NCBI RefSeq assembly: GCF_009389715.1
Contig: NC_052405.1
Span: 11,052,694 to 11,116,693 of the forward strand
Direction: 5' to 3'
Source of the DNA: Phoenix dactylifera
Taxonomy: Eukaryota > Streptophyta > Magnoliopsida > Arecales > Arecaceae
DNA: 64,000 nt
Below the pieces are notes generated by a model. That model was not told the DNA's origin. It worked only from the letters and a program-made list of their open reading frames with translations, and made no database searches. Position numbers and translations under genes: made by a program. Each line of letters starts with the position of its first letter. The stretch's first letter is position 1. Shown here piece after piece: positions 19,443 through 30,765 of this stretch.

Positions 19443-22400
19443 TTACTGATAATACATCCGTAGATTCTCGGAATTCCAACTTTGTGGAATAGGGGTTTCT
19501 TTGAGAGACTCCAACTTGTACGCTCCGGGTCGTTGTACTCGGGCGATTTGGTACGGTCCCTCCTAGTTTGGGGCGAGCTTCCCTCGCTCGGTGGGCTGAG
19601 AAGCTTCGGCTCTCCTGAGGACGAGATCCCCCACCTTGAAGAGCTTGGGCTTAACTCTGGAGTTGTAATACCGGGTCGTTTTCTGCTGGTACCTTGCCAT
19701 GCGGACTCGGGCGACCTCTCGTGTTTCTTCGACGAGGTCCAAGTTATTCCTGAGCCGAGAAGAGTTGGAGTCGGCGTCGTAGTGCTCCACCCTTGAGGAA
19801 GGGAGGCCGATCTCCAGTGGGATAACAGCCTCTGTCCCGTATGCCAGGTTGAAGGGGGTCTCACCAGTGGGTAATCGGAACGTAGTCCGGTAAGCCTAGA
19901 GGACGTTGTACGGGTCCTCGACCCACTGTCCTTTGGACTGATCAAGCCTAGCTTTGAGCTCCTGCAAAATGGTACGATTTGTTGCCTCAGTTTCTCCGTT
20001 TGTTTGGGGATGGGCGACCGAGGTGAAGCGGTGGTCAATACCAAGTTCGGAACAAAATTCTCTGAAGTGGATGTTGTCGAACTGACGGCCGTTGTCAGAT
20101 ATAAGGATACGGGGGAGTCCGAATCTGCAGATTATGGATTTCCAAACAAAGTCCCGCATCTTTTGCTCGGTGATCCGGGCTACAGGTTCGGCTTCGACCA
20201 TTTGGTAAAGTAGTCGATGGAGACGACCAGGAATCTTCTTTGCCCAGTGGCCAGGGGAAAAGGCCCCAGGATGTCAATCCCCCATTGTGCGAACGGCCAG
20301 GGGGCGATAATCGAGGTCAGCGGGGCCGAAGGTCGGCGTTGGATATTGGCATTCCGTTGACACCGATCACACCTCCGGACAAAGTCCGTTGCGTCTTTCT
20401 GAAGTGTGGGCCAAAAATAACCTTGGCGCAGGATCTTATGCGCTAGTGCTCGGCCTCCCAGGTGGTTCCCACAAATTCTTTCATGGACTTCTCGCAGAGC
20501 ATAGTCCGCTTCCAAGGGGCGGAGACATTTAAGGAGAGGGGAAGTAAATGACCGACGATAGAGCTTATCCTCATATAGCACGTACCGGGGAGCTTGACGC
20601 CTGATTCGGCGAGCCTCCAGCTCGTCGTGAGGGAGGGTCCCATCCTGGAGGTAGTTGATGAACCCGTCGATCCAGCTTGGCTCGATGTCGATGCACATGG
20701 TCAGTTCAGGTTCCTCTGTGCTGGGTGTTCGGAGGTATTCGAGCACCGTTGCCTTGGAGAGCTCACTCATGCGATGATGCGGGAGGTCGCCAGCTTTGAC
20801 AGTTGGTCCGCCCTGAGGTTCTCCGTTCTGAGGATATGCTGGATGCTGAAGGAGCCTAGGGCGGACGTAAGTTTCCGCACTTTTTGAAGATATTTCTGCA
20901 TTGATGGCTTCTTTGCTTCGAAATCTCCCTGGACCTGGACCTGGCTCACTATTAGTTGGGAGTCACTGAAGGCCTTTAGGTCCTCTACCTTCAGTTCCTT
21001 TGCCAACTTGAGTCCGGCAATGAGCGCCTCGTACTCTGCCTCGTTGTTTGAGGCTGGGAACTCGAGGCGTAGGGCCTGCTCAGCCACCATCCCATCCGGG
21101 CTGGTGAGGATGAGTCCCGCTCCGCTACCCCCCGAGGTCGAGGAGCCGTCCGCATATAGGACCCATGGCAGCCTCGGGGTCTCCTCTGTGGGTGTGAGTG
21201 GCAGCTCGGGATCGTCTGGCAAGGTGCACTCCACGATGAAATCGGCGAGTACTTGAGCTTTAATGGCTGACCTGGGCCGGTATTCAAGGTCGAACTCCCC
21301 GAGCTTAACCGCCCATTTAGCAATCCTTCCGGCACGATCCGACCTTTGCAGTATTTGCTTCATAGGCTGGTCGGTCAGTATGGCTATGGTATGTGCTTGA
21401 AAATAGGGCCGGAGTCTCCGAGCTGAAATGATCAGGGCAAAAATTGTCTTCTCAAGCTTAGAATATCGGGTCTCACGATCCCTGAGGACCCGGCTGGTAT
21501 AGTAAACTGGCTTCTGGAGCTTGTCCTCTTCCCGGACCAGGACTGAGCTCACTGCGACCGGGGAGACGATCAGATACAAGTAAAGAACCTCGCTTAGTGA
21601 GTAGCGGGGGGGAGGCCAGGAGGCACCTGAGCTCTTCAAAGGCCTGCTGGCATTCTTCCGACCACAGGAAGTTCTTTGGCCGCTTTAGGATCTTGAAGAA
21701 TGGAAGGCAGCACTCGGCCGACCTGGAGACAAACCTCCCCAAGGCTGCGACCCGCCCAGTGAGCCGCTGGACTTCCTTAACTGTCCTTGGAGGCGTTATC
21801 TCTTGCAGCGCTCGGATTTTCTCGGGGTTGGCCTCAACTCCACGCTGGGTTACTATGAAGCCCAGGAATTTGCCCGAGGTCACTCCGAACGCGCACTTCG
21901 CAGGGTTGAGCTTCATTTGGTATTTCCTGAGCTTGGAGAAGGTTTCATTGAGGTCAGCTACATGGTGTTCCGCCGCTCGGCTCTTCACCAGCATGTCATC
22001 CACGTAGACTTCCATATTTTGGCCGATCTGATCTTCAAAGATTTGGCTGACCAGCCTCTGGTATATGGCTTCAGCATTCTTCAGCCCGAATGGCATTACC
22101 TTGTAACAATAGGTGCCCTTGTCAGTGATGAAGGCCGTCTTCTCCTCATCTTCTGGCGCCATTCGGATCTGATTGTATCCTGAGAAGGCGTCCATGAAGG
22201 TCAGCAGTTGATGTCCCGAGGTGGAATCGACGAGCTGGTCGATGCTGGGGAGGGGGAAACTATCCTTCGGGCAGGCCTTGTTAAGGTCGGTGTAGTCCAC
22301 GCACATGCGTCATTTTCCGTTGGCCTTCTTTACGAGGACCACATTGGCAAGCCAATCTGGGTAGGAGACCTCCCGGATGAAGCCGGCCTCAAGGAGTTTA

Positions 22401-23689
22401 TCCACTTTCTCGGCTGCTGCTTGCTGCCGTTCCGGGGCAGAGCCCCGTTTCTTCTGTTTTACATGCCTGCAGGTCGGTTTCACCTGGAGTCGGTGGACCA
22501 TGACCTCAGGGTCGATTCCTGGTATGTCGGCGGGCGACCAGGCGAAGACATCAATGTTGGCCCGGAGGAATTCGGTCAGGCGCTTCCTTTCGCGGGGGCT
22601 TAGGCCGGAGCCAATATGCACAGTTAGCTCTGGGCAATTTTCTTGTAAAGGGATTTGATTAAGAAGCTCACCGGGCTCTACTTGCTTCCTCCAGAGGTCA
22701 TCCCTCGTGTCCAAGGTTTCTATGGGCAGCGTGCGGCCCATCGCCTGAGTTGGCGCCTCGGCTGATAGCTCTTGCCAACTCGACGCTTCAGTTGGTTGCT
22801 TTGCTTTGCGGGTCGCCATGTAGCACTGTTTGGCCATCAGTTGGTTCCCGCAGACCTCGCCTACTTCTTGGTTGGTGGGGAATCGCACGAGCAGGTGGCA
22901 GGTCGAGACCACGGCTCGGAGGGCATTTAGCCCTGGTCGTCCGAGGATAGCATTGTAGGCCGAGGGTAGGCGGACCACAAGGAAGTCCGTCCTCACAGTA
23001 CTTTCTTGGAGGGCGAGGCCGACCGTAACTTGAAAGCTGACCTCGCCCTCGACCGGGACCAAGTCCCCGGTGAATCCGACCAGCGGGGTATTAATTTTCC
23101 GAAGCTGGCTTCCCGTTGACCCCATTTTTTGGTAGGCATGGTAGTACAAAATATTAGCTGAGCTTCCATTGTCAACTAAGACACGTTTTACATCAAATTT
23201 ATTTATAATCATGGAGATGACCACAGCATCATCGTGAGGGGTCTCAACCCCTTCCAAATCCTCGTTCGAGAACGAGATGGCTTCAGAAGTGCGCGGGCGC
23301 TTTGGGGGGATTCCTTCTTGGGCTGACTCTCCAGCCGAGGTTTCTCCTCCAATTACATTGATGGTGCCGGCGATAGGCCTATTGTCATTCGGATTTTCGG
23401 GCGGTGTGGCGTTTTCCACTGGCCTTCTTTCCTCACGTCGGTTCCTTACGAACCGATTGAGTACTCCGCGGTGAATAAGCGCCTCAATCTCATCTCGGAG
23501 CTGAAAACAGTCCTCCGTGTCGTGCCCGTGGTCTCGGTGGAAGCGGCAATACTTCCTGGGATTGCGGGGAACTCCTGTATCCCGCATAGGAGGCGGAGGT
23601 CGGAAAAAGTCCCGACCTTCAATCTCCATCAGAATCTCGGCCCGGGGTGCATTGATAGGAGTGTAGTTTTCGTACCTCCCCGGGTGCAT
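19443..23689 (-). pseudogene. Tat-type pol: protease, reverse transcriptase, two RNase H domains, integrase (decayed)
   Basis: In order: a C/H-rich knuckle-like segment (YCRFHRDHGHDTEDC, just after 23689), an aspartic protease with VLVDNGSSAN and a downstream AILGRPGLN, a reverse transcriptase with VDYTDLNKACPKD and YVDD, a connection/RNase H region (YTSRVL...RRLRPYF), a second RNase H (LYADGSS, NNEAEYEALIAGL, SDSQL) and an integrase. The integrase has an H-H-C-C zinc module ending CDRCQR and an acidic triad in GIDILGPF, SDNGRQF and NGETEATN. Breaks seen are stops at 22312-22310 (TGA), 19898-19896 (TAG) and 19565-19563 (TAG), and frameshifts near 21590, 20768 and 20195. The frame ends with TAA at 19445-19443. 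The two RNase H domains place the element in the Tat lineage. No functional polyprotein can be made. Confidence 0.9.
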
Positions 23690-23695
23690 CCGAGG

Positions 23696-24927
23696 TCATA
23701 GTGGGGACCTTGGCTGAGGCGAGGACCTCTGTCGAAGCTGTCCCCGCTGTCGAGGCGGGCTTCTCAGCCGGGGAAGGTTCTTCTCTCGGCGGGGGGACCG
23801 GCTTCTTTGACGGCCGCGCTCCTCGCGGCATTTCTTCTGCTTCTTTGAAGCTTGTTCGGTTGTACCCCGCCTGGAGGCAATAGCCTCCTCGGCCTTAGCG
23901 TACTTTCGAGCTCGGGCCAGCATCTCGGTGAAGTCGACGGGGAAGTTCTTCTCGATAGAGAAGAGGAATCTGTAGGAACGAGCCCCAGTTTTTAGTGCCG
24001 ACATGGCTATCGACTGGTCAAGCTCGCGAACTTCCCACGTGGCGGCGGTGAAGCGGTCAATATACTCCTTGAGAGATTCCCCCTCCTTTTGCTTGATATC
24101 TAAAGGGAGTCCGATGTCCGCCGCTGGCGCCGGCTGGCAGCAAAGTTGGTGGCGAACTGCCTGCCGAGCTGCTCGAAAGAGGATACCGTGCTCGGCTTTC
24201 GTCCGGAAAACCAAAGCCGAGCTGTCCCTCGGAGGGTCGCTGGGAAGGCCTTGCAGAGCACGGCCTCCGAGGAACCTTGCAGTGCCATAAGAGCTCGGTA
24301 GCTTTCCAAATGGTCGAGGGGGTCGGTAGTTCCGCTGTAGGGCTCCACTTGAGGCATCTTGAACCTCGGGAGGACCGGCTCGTCCTCGATTTGGCGGGAG
24401 AAGGGGGACTTGGTGGTGAACTCAAAATCCCCCTCGTGCCTTGCCTTCCTGCTGTGGAGCGCTTCAATCTGGCGCTCCAGGTTCTCGACTTTCCTGTCGA
24501 GCTCCCCAACCCGGGGAATTGTCACCGTAGTTTGCTCCGGCTCACGGCGGTCCGGGGCCGACTCGGCTTCGGAGAGCTGGGGTCTTCTGTTTAGACTTCC
24601 CCCCGGCAGCTCTCTTTGGGGGGACACTCGCTCTTCGTTGTTGGCCCTGAAAGAGCCATGAAGGTTCTGGCCTTGGAGAATCGGGCCGTTCGGAGGAAGC
24701 TCCGGCGGGATCTGGGCCTGCGGGGGGAGCGTAGGTAAGGCTTCCTCATGCCGCAGACCTTGGACGGCGGCGGCCAAGGCCTGGACTTGCTGCACCAGAG
24801 CGTTAAACTGTTCCGGCTGAACATGAGGAACCAGATCAGCCAGAGAAGACAAATTCTGAACAGAATGTCCAGGACTCTGCAGGGGACGCCGGGAAGCGTT
24901 GGAGGCTTCCTTACTTCTCAACTTCAT
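23696..24927 (-). pseudogene. Tat-type gag (decayed)
   Basis: The ATG at 24927 lies just inside the primer-binding site. A Gln/Pro-rich N-terminal part with a coiled coil is followed by the capsid-like core (DPLDHLESYRALM, ARLWFSGRKPSTVSSFEQLGRQF). A frameshift near 24105 moves to the frame of LDIKQKEGESLKEYIDRF, followed by an Arg/Ser-rich basic region. A TGA at 23698-23696 separates this from the pol frame, which continues in the same phase at 23689. Gag would form the virus-like particle. The remains are clear but cannot be translated in one piece. Confidence 0.88.
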
Positions 24928-24941
24928 GACCGCGACTCGGG

Positions 24942-24959
24942 CCCTTCCTCTAGCGCCAA
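24942..24959 (-). other. Primer-binding site candidate
   Basis: One base inside the 5' LTR, the minus strand reads TTGGCGCTAGAGGAAGGG. TGGCGC starts are typical of gypsy elements that prime reverse transcription with a host tRNA 3' end. The tRNA was not identified. Confidence 0.6.
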
Positions 24960-24960
24960 C

Positions 24961-25770
24961 TGTTGCTGGAAATTGGACCCGGGGGCGGTCGTCGGCTGAG
25001 GAGGAGGAGCTCCAGCGAACACTGGCGGGCGGCGATCCATCGGCGAGCGGCGTCCTCCGTGGGGGCCTGCAAAAAGCCGGTGGCCGGGGTTTCCGGCGCC
25101 GGCCCTTCGATACTTAAGTCAGAGGGGGGGCTTAATTTTGAAAAAGGAGAGAGGAGGAAGATGTATTTTTTGCCGAGTTTTTCTGAGTCCAACCCCCTCT
25201 GGGAAGGAATGGTCTCATTTTTATAGAGGGGCGGATTACCTGTGATGTGATGGGGCGAGGTTGTCGTACGACTTAGCACGTTGCTTGAGTTGGTGCGCGA
25301 TCAGGTGAATTAATGCCTTGATGTCGGAGGTGAGGCCGGGATCAGAGAGTTGTCACGGCTGACCGGACGCTGCCGAGCCGATTTGCCGTGGAGGGCTGAA
25401 GATCCGTAGGTAATAGGAGCCACGCGTATTAATTGTTGAGTGAGTCGGAGATATGCATTAATTGTTGAGTGAGTCGGAGATATGCATTAATTGTTGAGTT
25501 AGTCGTAGGTTTGCAGAGATCATGCGTATTAAATACTCGAGGCGGTGGCAGGGTATGGCCCCTGACCGGACTTCGGAGGGGTGCAACCGCGGTAGGTGGA
25601 CGGCGGGGTCAGACCTCCGAGGTCAAAAACCCTGAAGCTAGACGCCTGATAGGGCACCAGGTCGGGCGTTCTGAAGTCGGGTGTCAAGCTCGGCCGTCCG
25701 AGGGTAGCCGTCATCCAATCCCGTACCAGGGGGGTTCTCGTGTGCTCGGGGAACCTACGTTCCCCCAACA
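24961..25770 (-). repeat. LTR (5' LTR in element orientation), 810 bp
   Basis: It matches 6922-7705 and has the same TG...CA ends. The extra length comes mainly from a third copy of a 29-bp unit (GAGTGAGTCGGAGATATGC...) around 25437-25500. A TATA box lies at 25217-25225 on the minus strand. Confidence 0.95.
25217..25225 (-). promoter_or_regulatory. LTR TATA box
   Basis: TATAAAAAT on the minus strand, within the 5' LTR and upstream of gag. It would set the start of the genomic RNA near 25190. It is conserved at 7179-7187 in the other LTR. Confidence 0.55.
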
Positions 25771-25775
25771 ATGCT
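25771..25775. repeat. Right target-site duplication (ATGCT)
   Basis: Exact copy of 6917-6921, directly after CCCCCAACA of the right LTR. Confidence 0.95.
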
Positions 25776-26056
25776 AATAGGAGTTGGCTGTTTGGAGATT
25801 ACTTTTCACTTTTCAGCTGTTGGGATTTGGGAGTATCATCTGTCCTTGATAGCAGAAAAGAACTGAATTCAGGGTGCTGGTATTGCATAATTCATTAGAC
25901 AAAGATGTGAGCTTGGTGGAGATGTGGGGCAGGTGAAAAATATTTTAGTCGTTATTTATTTTTTTGTTTTACTTAATCTGTTTTTGTTGCACTTGAACAC
26001 AAAAGGGAAGCATTTATTTGCTTTTTTTATTTTTATTATTTTTTTATGTGCAAAAG

Positions 26057-26169
26057 TTCTATTAGGCCCAATTGCCGCTGTTGCAGCTAGCATCCTGCTT
26101 GATGTTGTGGTGAAATACTTGATCATGAGACCATTCAATAAACTCAAAAGCCCTGGGCAAAGAAAGTAA
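26057..26169 (+). CDS. Possible terminal exon of an unrecognised membrane protein
   Basis: After a T-rich run and AAAAG at 26056, a frame reads LLGPIAAVAASILLDVVVKYLI followed by a basic tail (KLKSPGQRK) and stop at 26169. The hydrophobic helix plus basic tail and the change from AT-rich to balanced base use look like a real exon. It stays open upstream to 25924, but that part is T-rich low-complexity. If it is an exon, its partners would lie upstream, perhaps before the retrotransposon, which would then sit in an intron. I do not recognise the family; it may be chance. Confidence 0.3.
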
Positions 26170-28076
26170 GATGAAATACTCCAAAATGAAAGTCTCCTAA
26201 GTAGCTCAGCATGGAGACTTGCTTGCCATAAAGAACGCATTCCACATGACAACGGTCATATCTGGCATTCCGAAGAGTCTCTTTAAATATCTATAGGAGA
26301 TATTACTTCCACTTTATACTGACCCTTAAAAAAAAACATGTCTTTATTTGACTTAAAAAAATACAAAATCGAATATTAGAAGCATATATAGGATATAAGC
26401 TGGATTGTTAAATTTTATGAACACCAAATCAGGTGGATCAATAAGACAAAAAAGATGGAGCCACATTACTTAATTTTTTTTTTTAAATCATGACATGGTC
26501 AAGTTAAAAGATTAGGTTATTATTTTAGTAACACTATTTTTTATTTAATTTTAATATAATTATCATTATTGAATCTATATCATCTATATATTCTTTATTA
26601 TTTTTAAAAATTAAAGCATATCAAATTAAAATTAATTATAAATAAAAAAAATAAAGACATATCAAATTTAAATTAATTACAGATGGTTAGATTGGTAAAA
26701 TATTTTTAAGGATTTTGTAAATATTAAGTTGCTTGTTTTTTAGGGATGAATTTTTAAGTGTATATCATCTTAAATATAGTAATTAAATTAATATTTTTAT
26801 AAAATTGTTATTTACATATACATATCCATAAAGTTTTTTTTTTCACATCTATTCATAAAAATATTTTAGCCATTGCATACAAATAATAATTTTACAAAGA
26901 TATTAATACTATCTAGTATATTTTAAAGAATACATATGCAAAAAAAAAAAAAATTATACTTACATCCAATAATTTTAAAAATTTAAGCTTACCCCTCTCA
27001 AAAAAATTTTATACAATATTTGAACTCATAACTTAATAAAATATCAGCGAATCATTAATCAAAACCTAAATATCACATCAAAAAATAAAATAAAATTAAC
27101 CCAAATAACCTTAAATGACATAACAGTAACATAGCAAGATACAGGATATGTCCATCCTCATCCACCTCCCTCCCTAAAGATTTTTATAATTTATTATAAA
27201 AATATTGAAATAGTTTCATTCAACAAATTAAATAGACAAAGCTCCAGGAAGAAATTCCAGTTGCAACCTGATGTTCCTCAGGGATGTCACCAGTGGTTCC
27301 ACTTTTAGCAAGACAAACACAAGAACTATTTTGCATAAAAAACCCCCTATAGTTTGGGTGCGCCAGGGGCCTAAATCCCTCACTAAATTCAATTGTATTA
27401 AAAAAAAAATCACAGGCGATGCGCAATTATATTTTCTGCATAAGTTTGCCCAAACTTAAAAGGCAACCAAAAACTGAATCCGATTGAGAAAAAAATAGTA
27501 AAAACAAACTAAAAATCAACTATTAATATACGCATCGCTTGATTCAAACTTGGAAATCCCAAATTTAAAAGACGATCAGTTAATTAGAAAACTCGACAAT
27601 CTTCTCCCTAAAAAGCAACGGCGAAACTACAAAAAGAAAAACAAACAAAAAGAGATGAAGCAAAAAATATAGCAGATTGTTCGAGGCCGTCATCAAAATA
27701 GGGATTTTTGAGAGGCACGGAGAACTGCAAATTTTATTCTCGCCAACCTTCAAAACAAAGATCGTCGCCATCTCAATGTGGCGCCTTCGCTCTGCGAATT
27801 GGCTTTCTTTCCTTCTTTCACACCTCAGATCACAACCAAATAACAGAAAACAAGATCAAACAAATAAATACAGAGAAAGAAGATAACTGAAACACCATTT
27901 CAAAAAATATATTTCCCTTGTAGAAAATGAATCAGACTGGTATAAACTTCGATACCATCCGCCCTCTCGCAAGAAAATTAAACACAAGAAATTTGAGCGC
28001 AAAAAATAAAGGTAAAGAAAGAAGAATGGAGACCCCTCGCCGTCAAAAGCAAATAACCAGACTCCTCCTCCTCTAC
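26170..28076. other. AT-rich region; possible leader and exons of a minus-strand gene
   Basis: The part to about 27130 is very AT-rich and shows nothing coding. At 27600-28050 the minus strand follows the promoter-like motifs at 28077-28114 and could be a leader. A minus-strand stretch near 27240-27310 reads SGTTGDIPEEHQVATGI, which looks protein-like but is too short to assign. Confidence 0.35.
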
Positions 28077-28114
28077 TATTTATAGGAAAAAGAGGCACGA
28101 AACCCTAACCCTAA
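28077..28114 (-). promoter_or_regulatory. Telo-box plus TATA promoter-like site
   Basis: On the minus strand a telo-box (AAACCCTAACCCTAA at 28100-28114 on the plus strand) lies about 20 bases upstream of TATAAATA (28084-28077). Further upstream near 28165 and 28210 are TGGGCC- and TTGGGC-type site II motifs. Telo-box with site II and TATA is the layout of plant ribosomal-protein and other growth-related promoters. The gene it would drive, leftwards from about 28045, was not identified. Confidence 0.5.
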
Positions 28115-28439
28115 TGGCTTAAGATGTTGAGACGGAAATGCCCTTAAAGGTCGGCCTGGATTTATAAGAATCTGGGCCCAAGTGTAGCATAGCGGTAGAC
28201 CGGAGTAATGTTGGGCTTAAAGCCGGTCCAGCCTCGAGTAGACCACGGTCCGGGCCGAACCGCGTAGAACGGACAGCTGATAAGTGGGGGATGATAAATT
28301 TAAGTTTCATGCCCTGTCTGAATCTGACCATGGATTTAAGTAAAATCTTTTTATTATATTTTTGATGGCAAGCATTTTTTTCCAATTAGCGTGTAGTGAA
28401 CATCTGCCAGGTTCACCAAAAAAAAAATTTTCGAGTGAT

Positions 28440-29080
28440 GCGTCGCATAGGCCACCTAGTCAGCAGTTATGTTAGCCTGTCGATTCACATGCATGGCTCT
28501 ACACGGTCTCTTGTCATTGGCTGTATATCAAGGAGCAGTCAGCAATTATGTTAGCCTGCCGATTCACATACATGGCTCTACACGGTCTTTTGTCATTGGT
28601 TGTATGTCAAGGAGCAAGAACTGCCCATTCGACTTGAAGAGCCGCCCGCAGATCCCCTCAATCATAGAGACCAAGTCGCCCTTCAAGTGGATGCATTCTG
28701 CACTCAAAGCGTGCCTCGTGTAGGAAAGGCCTTCCCACGCCACCCGCAGTTTCATTTCAATGATAGAGGTGTCGAAGATCCATCAACCGCTAACCGCCAC
28801 AAACTTGGAGTGGTGATCTTGAATGATAAAGCCCACACCCCTCCCCCCTCTGGTCTTGCTCAGCGGCACTACCGTTAAAATTCATCTTGAGAAAATAAAA
28901 GGGTGGAGCTCTAAGGAAACATAGACAAACCTGGTCGCTAAATCAGCTAAATAAGAGACCCAGATGTCCCTAGCCATCTCGGGGGAATAGGATAGTACAA
29001 TGCTGATGAACTCTGACGCATGAAGCAGTGCTCTGGACGCCACTACCCTCAAATGCAGTCATCTATCCTTGAAGACAAGG
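28440..29080 (-). pseudogene. Degenerate LINE fragment: RNase H end of an ORF2
   Basis: The minus strand 28755-28564 reads KLRVAWEGLSYTRHAL and then CIHLKGDLVSMIEGI, the plant LINE RNase H core (usual ELRAAWEGL and LEGDS), with sequence toward 29050 continuing the upstream part of the same domain in broken frames. There is no intact frame, tail or target duplication, so this is an old truncated copy unrelated to the intact LINE at 9605. It contains the 79-bp duplication at 28459-28616. Confidence 0.72.
28459..28616. repeat. Tandem duplication, 79-bp unit, two copies
   Basis: The segment from GTCAGCAGTTATGTTAGCCTG at 28459 repeats at 28538 with a handful of changes, both copies ending CAAGGAGCA. 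It lies within the LINE remnant. Confidence 0.9.
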
Positions 29081-29999
29081 TTTTTTTGATGACAAGGATT
29101 TTTTTTCCAATTAGATTTAAGGGTTGAGATCGCTTGTGGAATTGATATTTTTTTTCTTGCAGCCTTATCCGCACATACAAAAAGATTATTCCTATGTTTC
29201 CAATTTGTAATATGTAAGTCATAATTGAACAGCTTTGCCATAGCATCAGGATGGCACTTTTTAGTTGATATATCTCAAATATAATATTTCATAAAATCAA
29301 CCATGCAAAGATCATTACGGTAGTGTTTGGCAAGAGCATAAAAATTGGAATAGGGTTTTATGCCATCCACATACTATTTACAAAATGGGATATAGTTAGA
29401 ATAGATTATGTCTCGTTGAACCAGCTTGTACCTTTCTTCTTTTTTTTTATATAAACTATTTCATGTCTATCTTGACATATTTTATGCTATTTTTCATGCT
29501 AATTTCAGCTATTTGTACTATAGATTGAAATAGCACATTATTATTTTATAAACTACCCCCCTAACAAAAAAAATAAAAACCGTGTTGACCATTATAATGG
29601 TTATAACAGCCATTATTTGCCATAAAAAGCAATTTTGTAATATTTGATATTAAAATAATCATCGAGAAAATGATTATTATTGACGTGTTATAAAATGAAA
29701 CAACAAGCAATAATGGTGCTATCATTTTCTTAAATTTTACTATATTATTTAGATCGTACAATCTCTCTTAAAAGAATTTTTTAAGAGAAAAAAATGAAAT
29801 TTGAAATGAATAATATTTCATCAAAAAGTATAAGTGAAAATAATGATTTTTATTTGTGTTATAATAGTCAATTAGAACAAGAAATAAAGAAAATGATGAT
29901 CTTTACAATTTTTCACATTATTCATCTCAACAAATCCCCAAGGGCTGCCTAGACTTATTATAATGGTTTTTTTCTCCCATGACCCAACCAAATAGAGCG
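29081..29999. other. AT-rich intergenic sequence
   Basis: No exon, RNA gene or mobile-element end could be supported on either strand. Confidence 0.5.
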
Positions 30000-30765
30000 A
30001 ATATATATAGCACAGTAACAAAATATTAAATTATTACTGCATTATACTAAGACATAAATTTGTATAAGATATTAAAAATATAATTTGCAAAATATTTTTG
30101 CATTAAAAATGAAAGAATTACTATACAAGGCATCCATTTTTTTCTAAAAAAAAGAGAAAAAATCTGCAAGTCATTAAATAGTCATGGACATATAACTTTT
30201 GATGCCAAATTAATAAAAAAAATCTGCAGGCCCTCGAGGAAGAACGTATGTAGCATCTCCGCACCTAGTTTGAGAGCAAATTTGATCTCGGCAATCATCC
30301 GGCGTTTGATCTCGATTCTCGATGAGGAATATATCCCATCTCAAATAAAAAACGCAAGCTAATATTTCTCTGACGCCACGTGGCCTATGGTGTTTCTATC
30401 CTAGCATCGGTTTGGTGACGCCGCATCGTCCCCAAAGTCTTCTTCCTCCCCCTCTTTTCTATATCTATCCTCTCCCATTCCTCCATATTTCTTTCGCTTG
30501 GTTTGATGGTTTTGTAGATCATTCCGTGCCAAATCCAATCTTTGATTGTCGAGGATCTCCCTGGCGGACGTCGCTTACAGGTTTTCTATTTTTTCCCCCA
30601 ATTTCCCACCTCTAATTGAAGGTTTTACACTGCCTTCTGTCTACGAAACGGCTCGATTTTCCTTGATTTTTCTTCTATGTACTTCGAATTTGAGATTTTT
30701 ATCGCCGAAATTCTGATGTAGTTTCATGATTTCCTTGGTCAATATTGTTCTCAAAAAATTACCTA
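30000..30765 (+). repeat. Copy 1 of a duplicated promoter/exon 1 block
   Basis: It is collinear with 37570-38590. The shared parts run from ATAGCAC(A/G)GTAACAAAATA through the leader GTAGATCATTC and the exon ending GGACGTCGCTTACAG to intron sequence ATTCTGATGTAGTTTCATG. Relative to copy 2 it lacks two internal segments of roughly 90-110 bp. The start codon of copy 2 (ATGTCC) is ATCTCC here (30555-30557), but the splice donor after CTTACAG (30581) is kept. It therefore holds a promoter and a non-coding exon that could feed the COA3-like gene downstream. Confidence 0.88.

Larger units (their letters stand above)
6922..25770 (-). mobile_element. Tat-type Ty3/gypsy LTR retrotransposon, 18.8 kb, decayed, carrying a nested LINE
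   Basis: The element has matching LTRs (784 and 810 bp) with TG...CA ends and perfect ATGCT target duplications. It reads right to left: LTR, primer-binding site, gag, protease, reverse transcriptase, two RNase H domains, integrase, a 117-bp tandem repeat array, an antisense extra ORF, then the second LTR. An extra RNase H and an antisense ORF between integrase and the 3' LTR are known traits of the plant Tat lineage. Without the LINE at 9605-16277 the element is about 12.2 kb. By eye the LTRs differ at roughly 37 of about 780 aligned positions, mostly C/T and G/A changes, plus small indels. Coding regions hold at least four stops and four frameshifts, so it cannot move by itself. Confidence 0.93.

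Noticed and set aside
6922-25770. Plus-strand orientation for the LTR element (because the LINE and the antisense ORF read that way)
   Set aside because: Gag, pol, primer-binding site and LTR TATA box all read on the minus strand.
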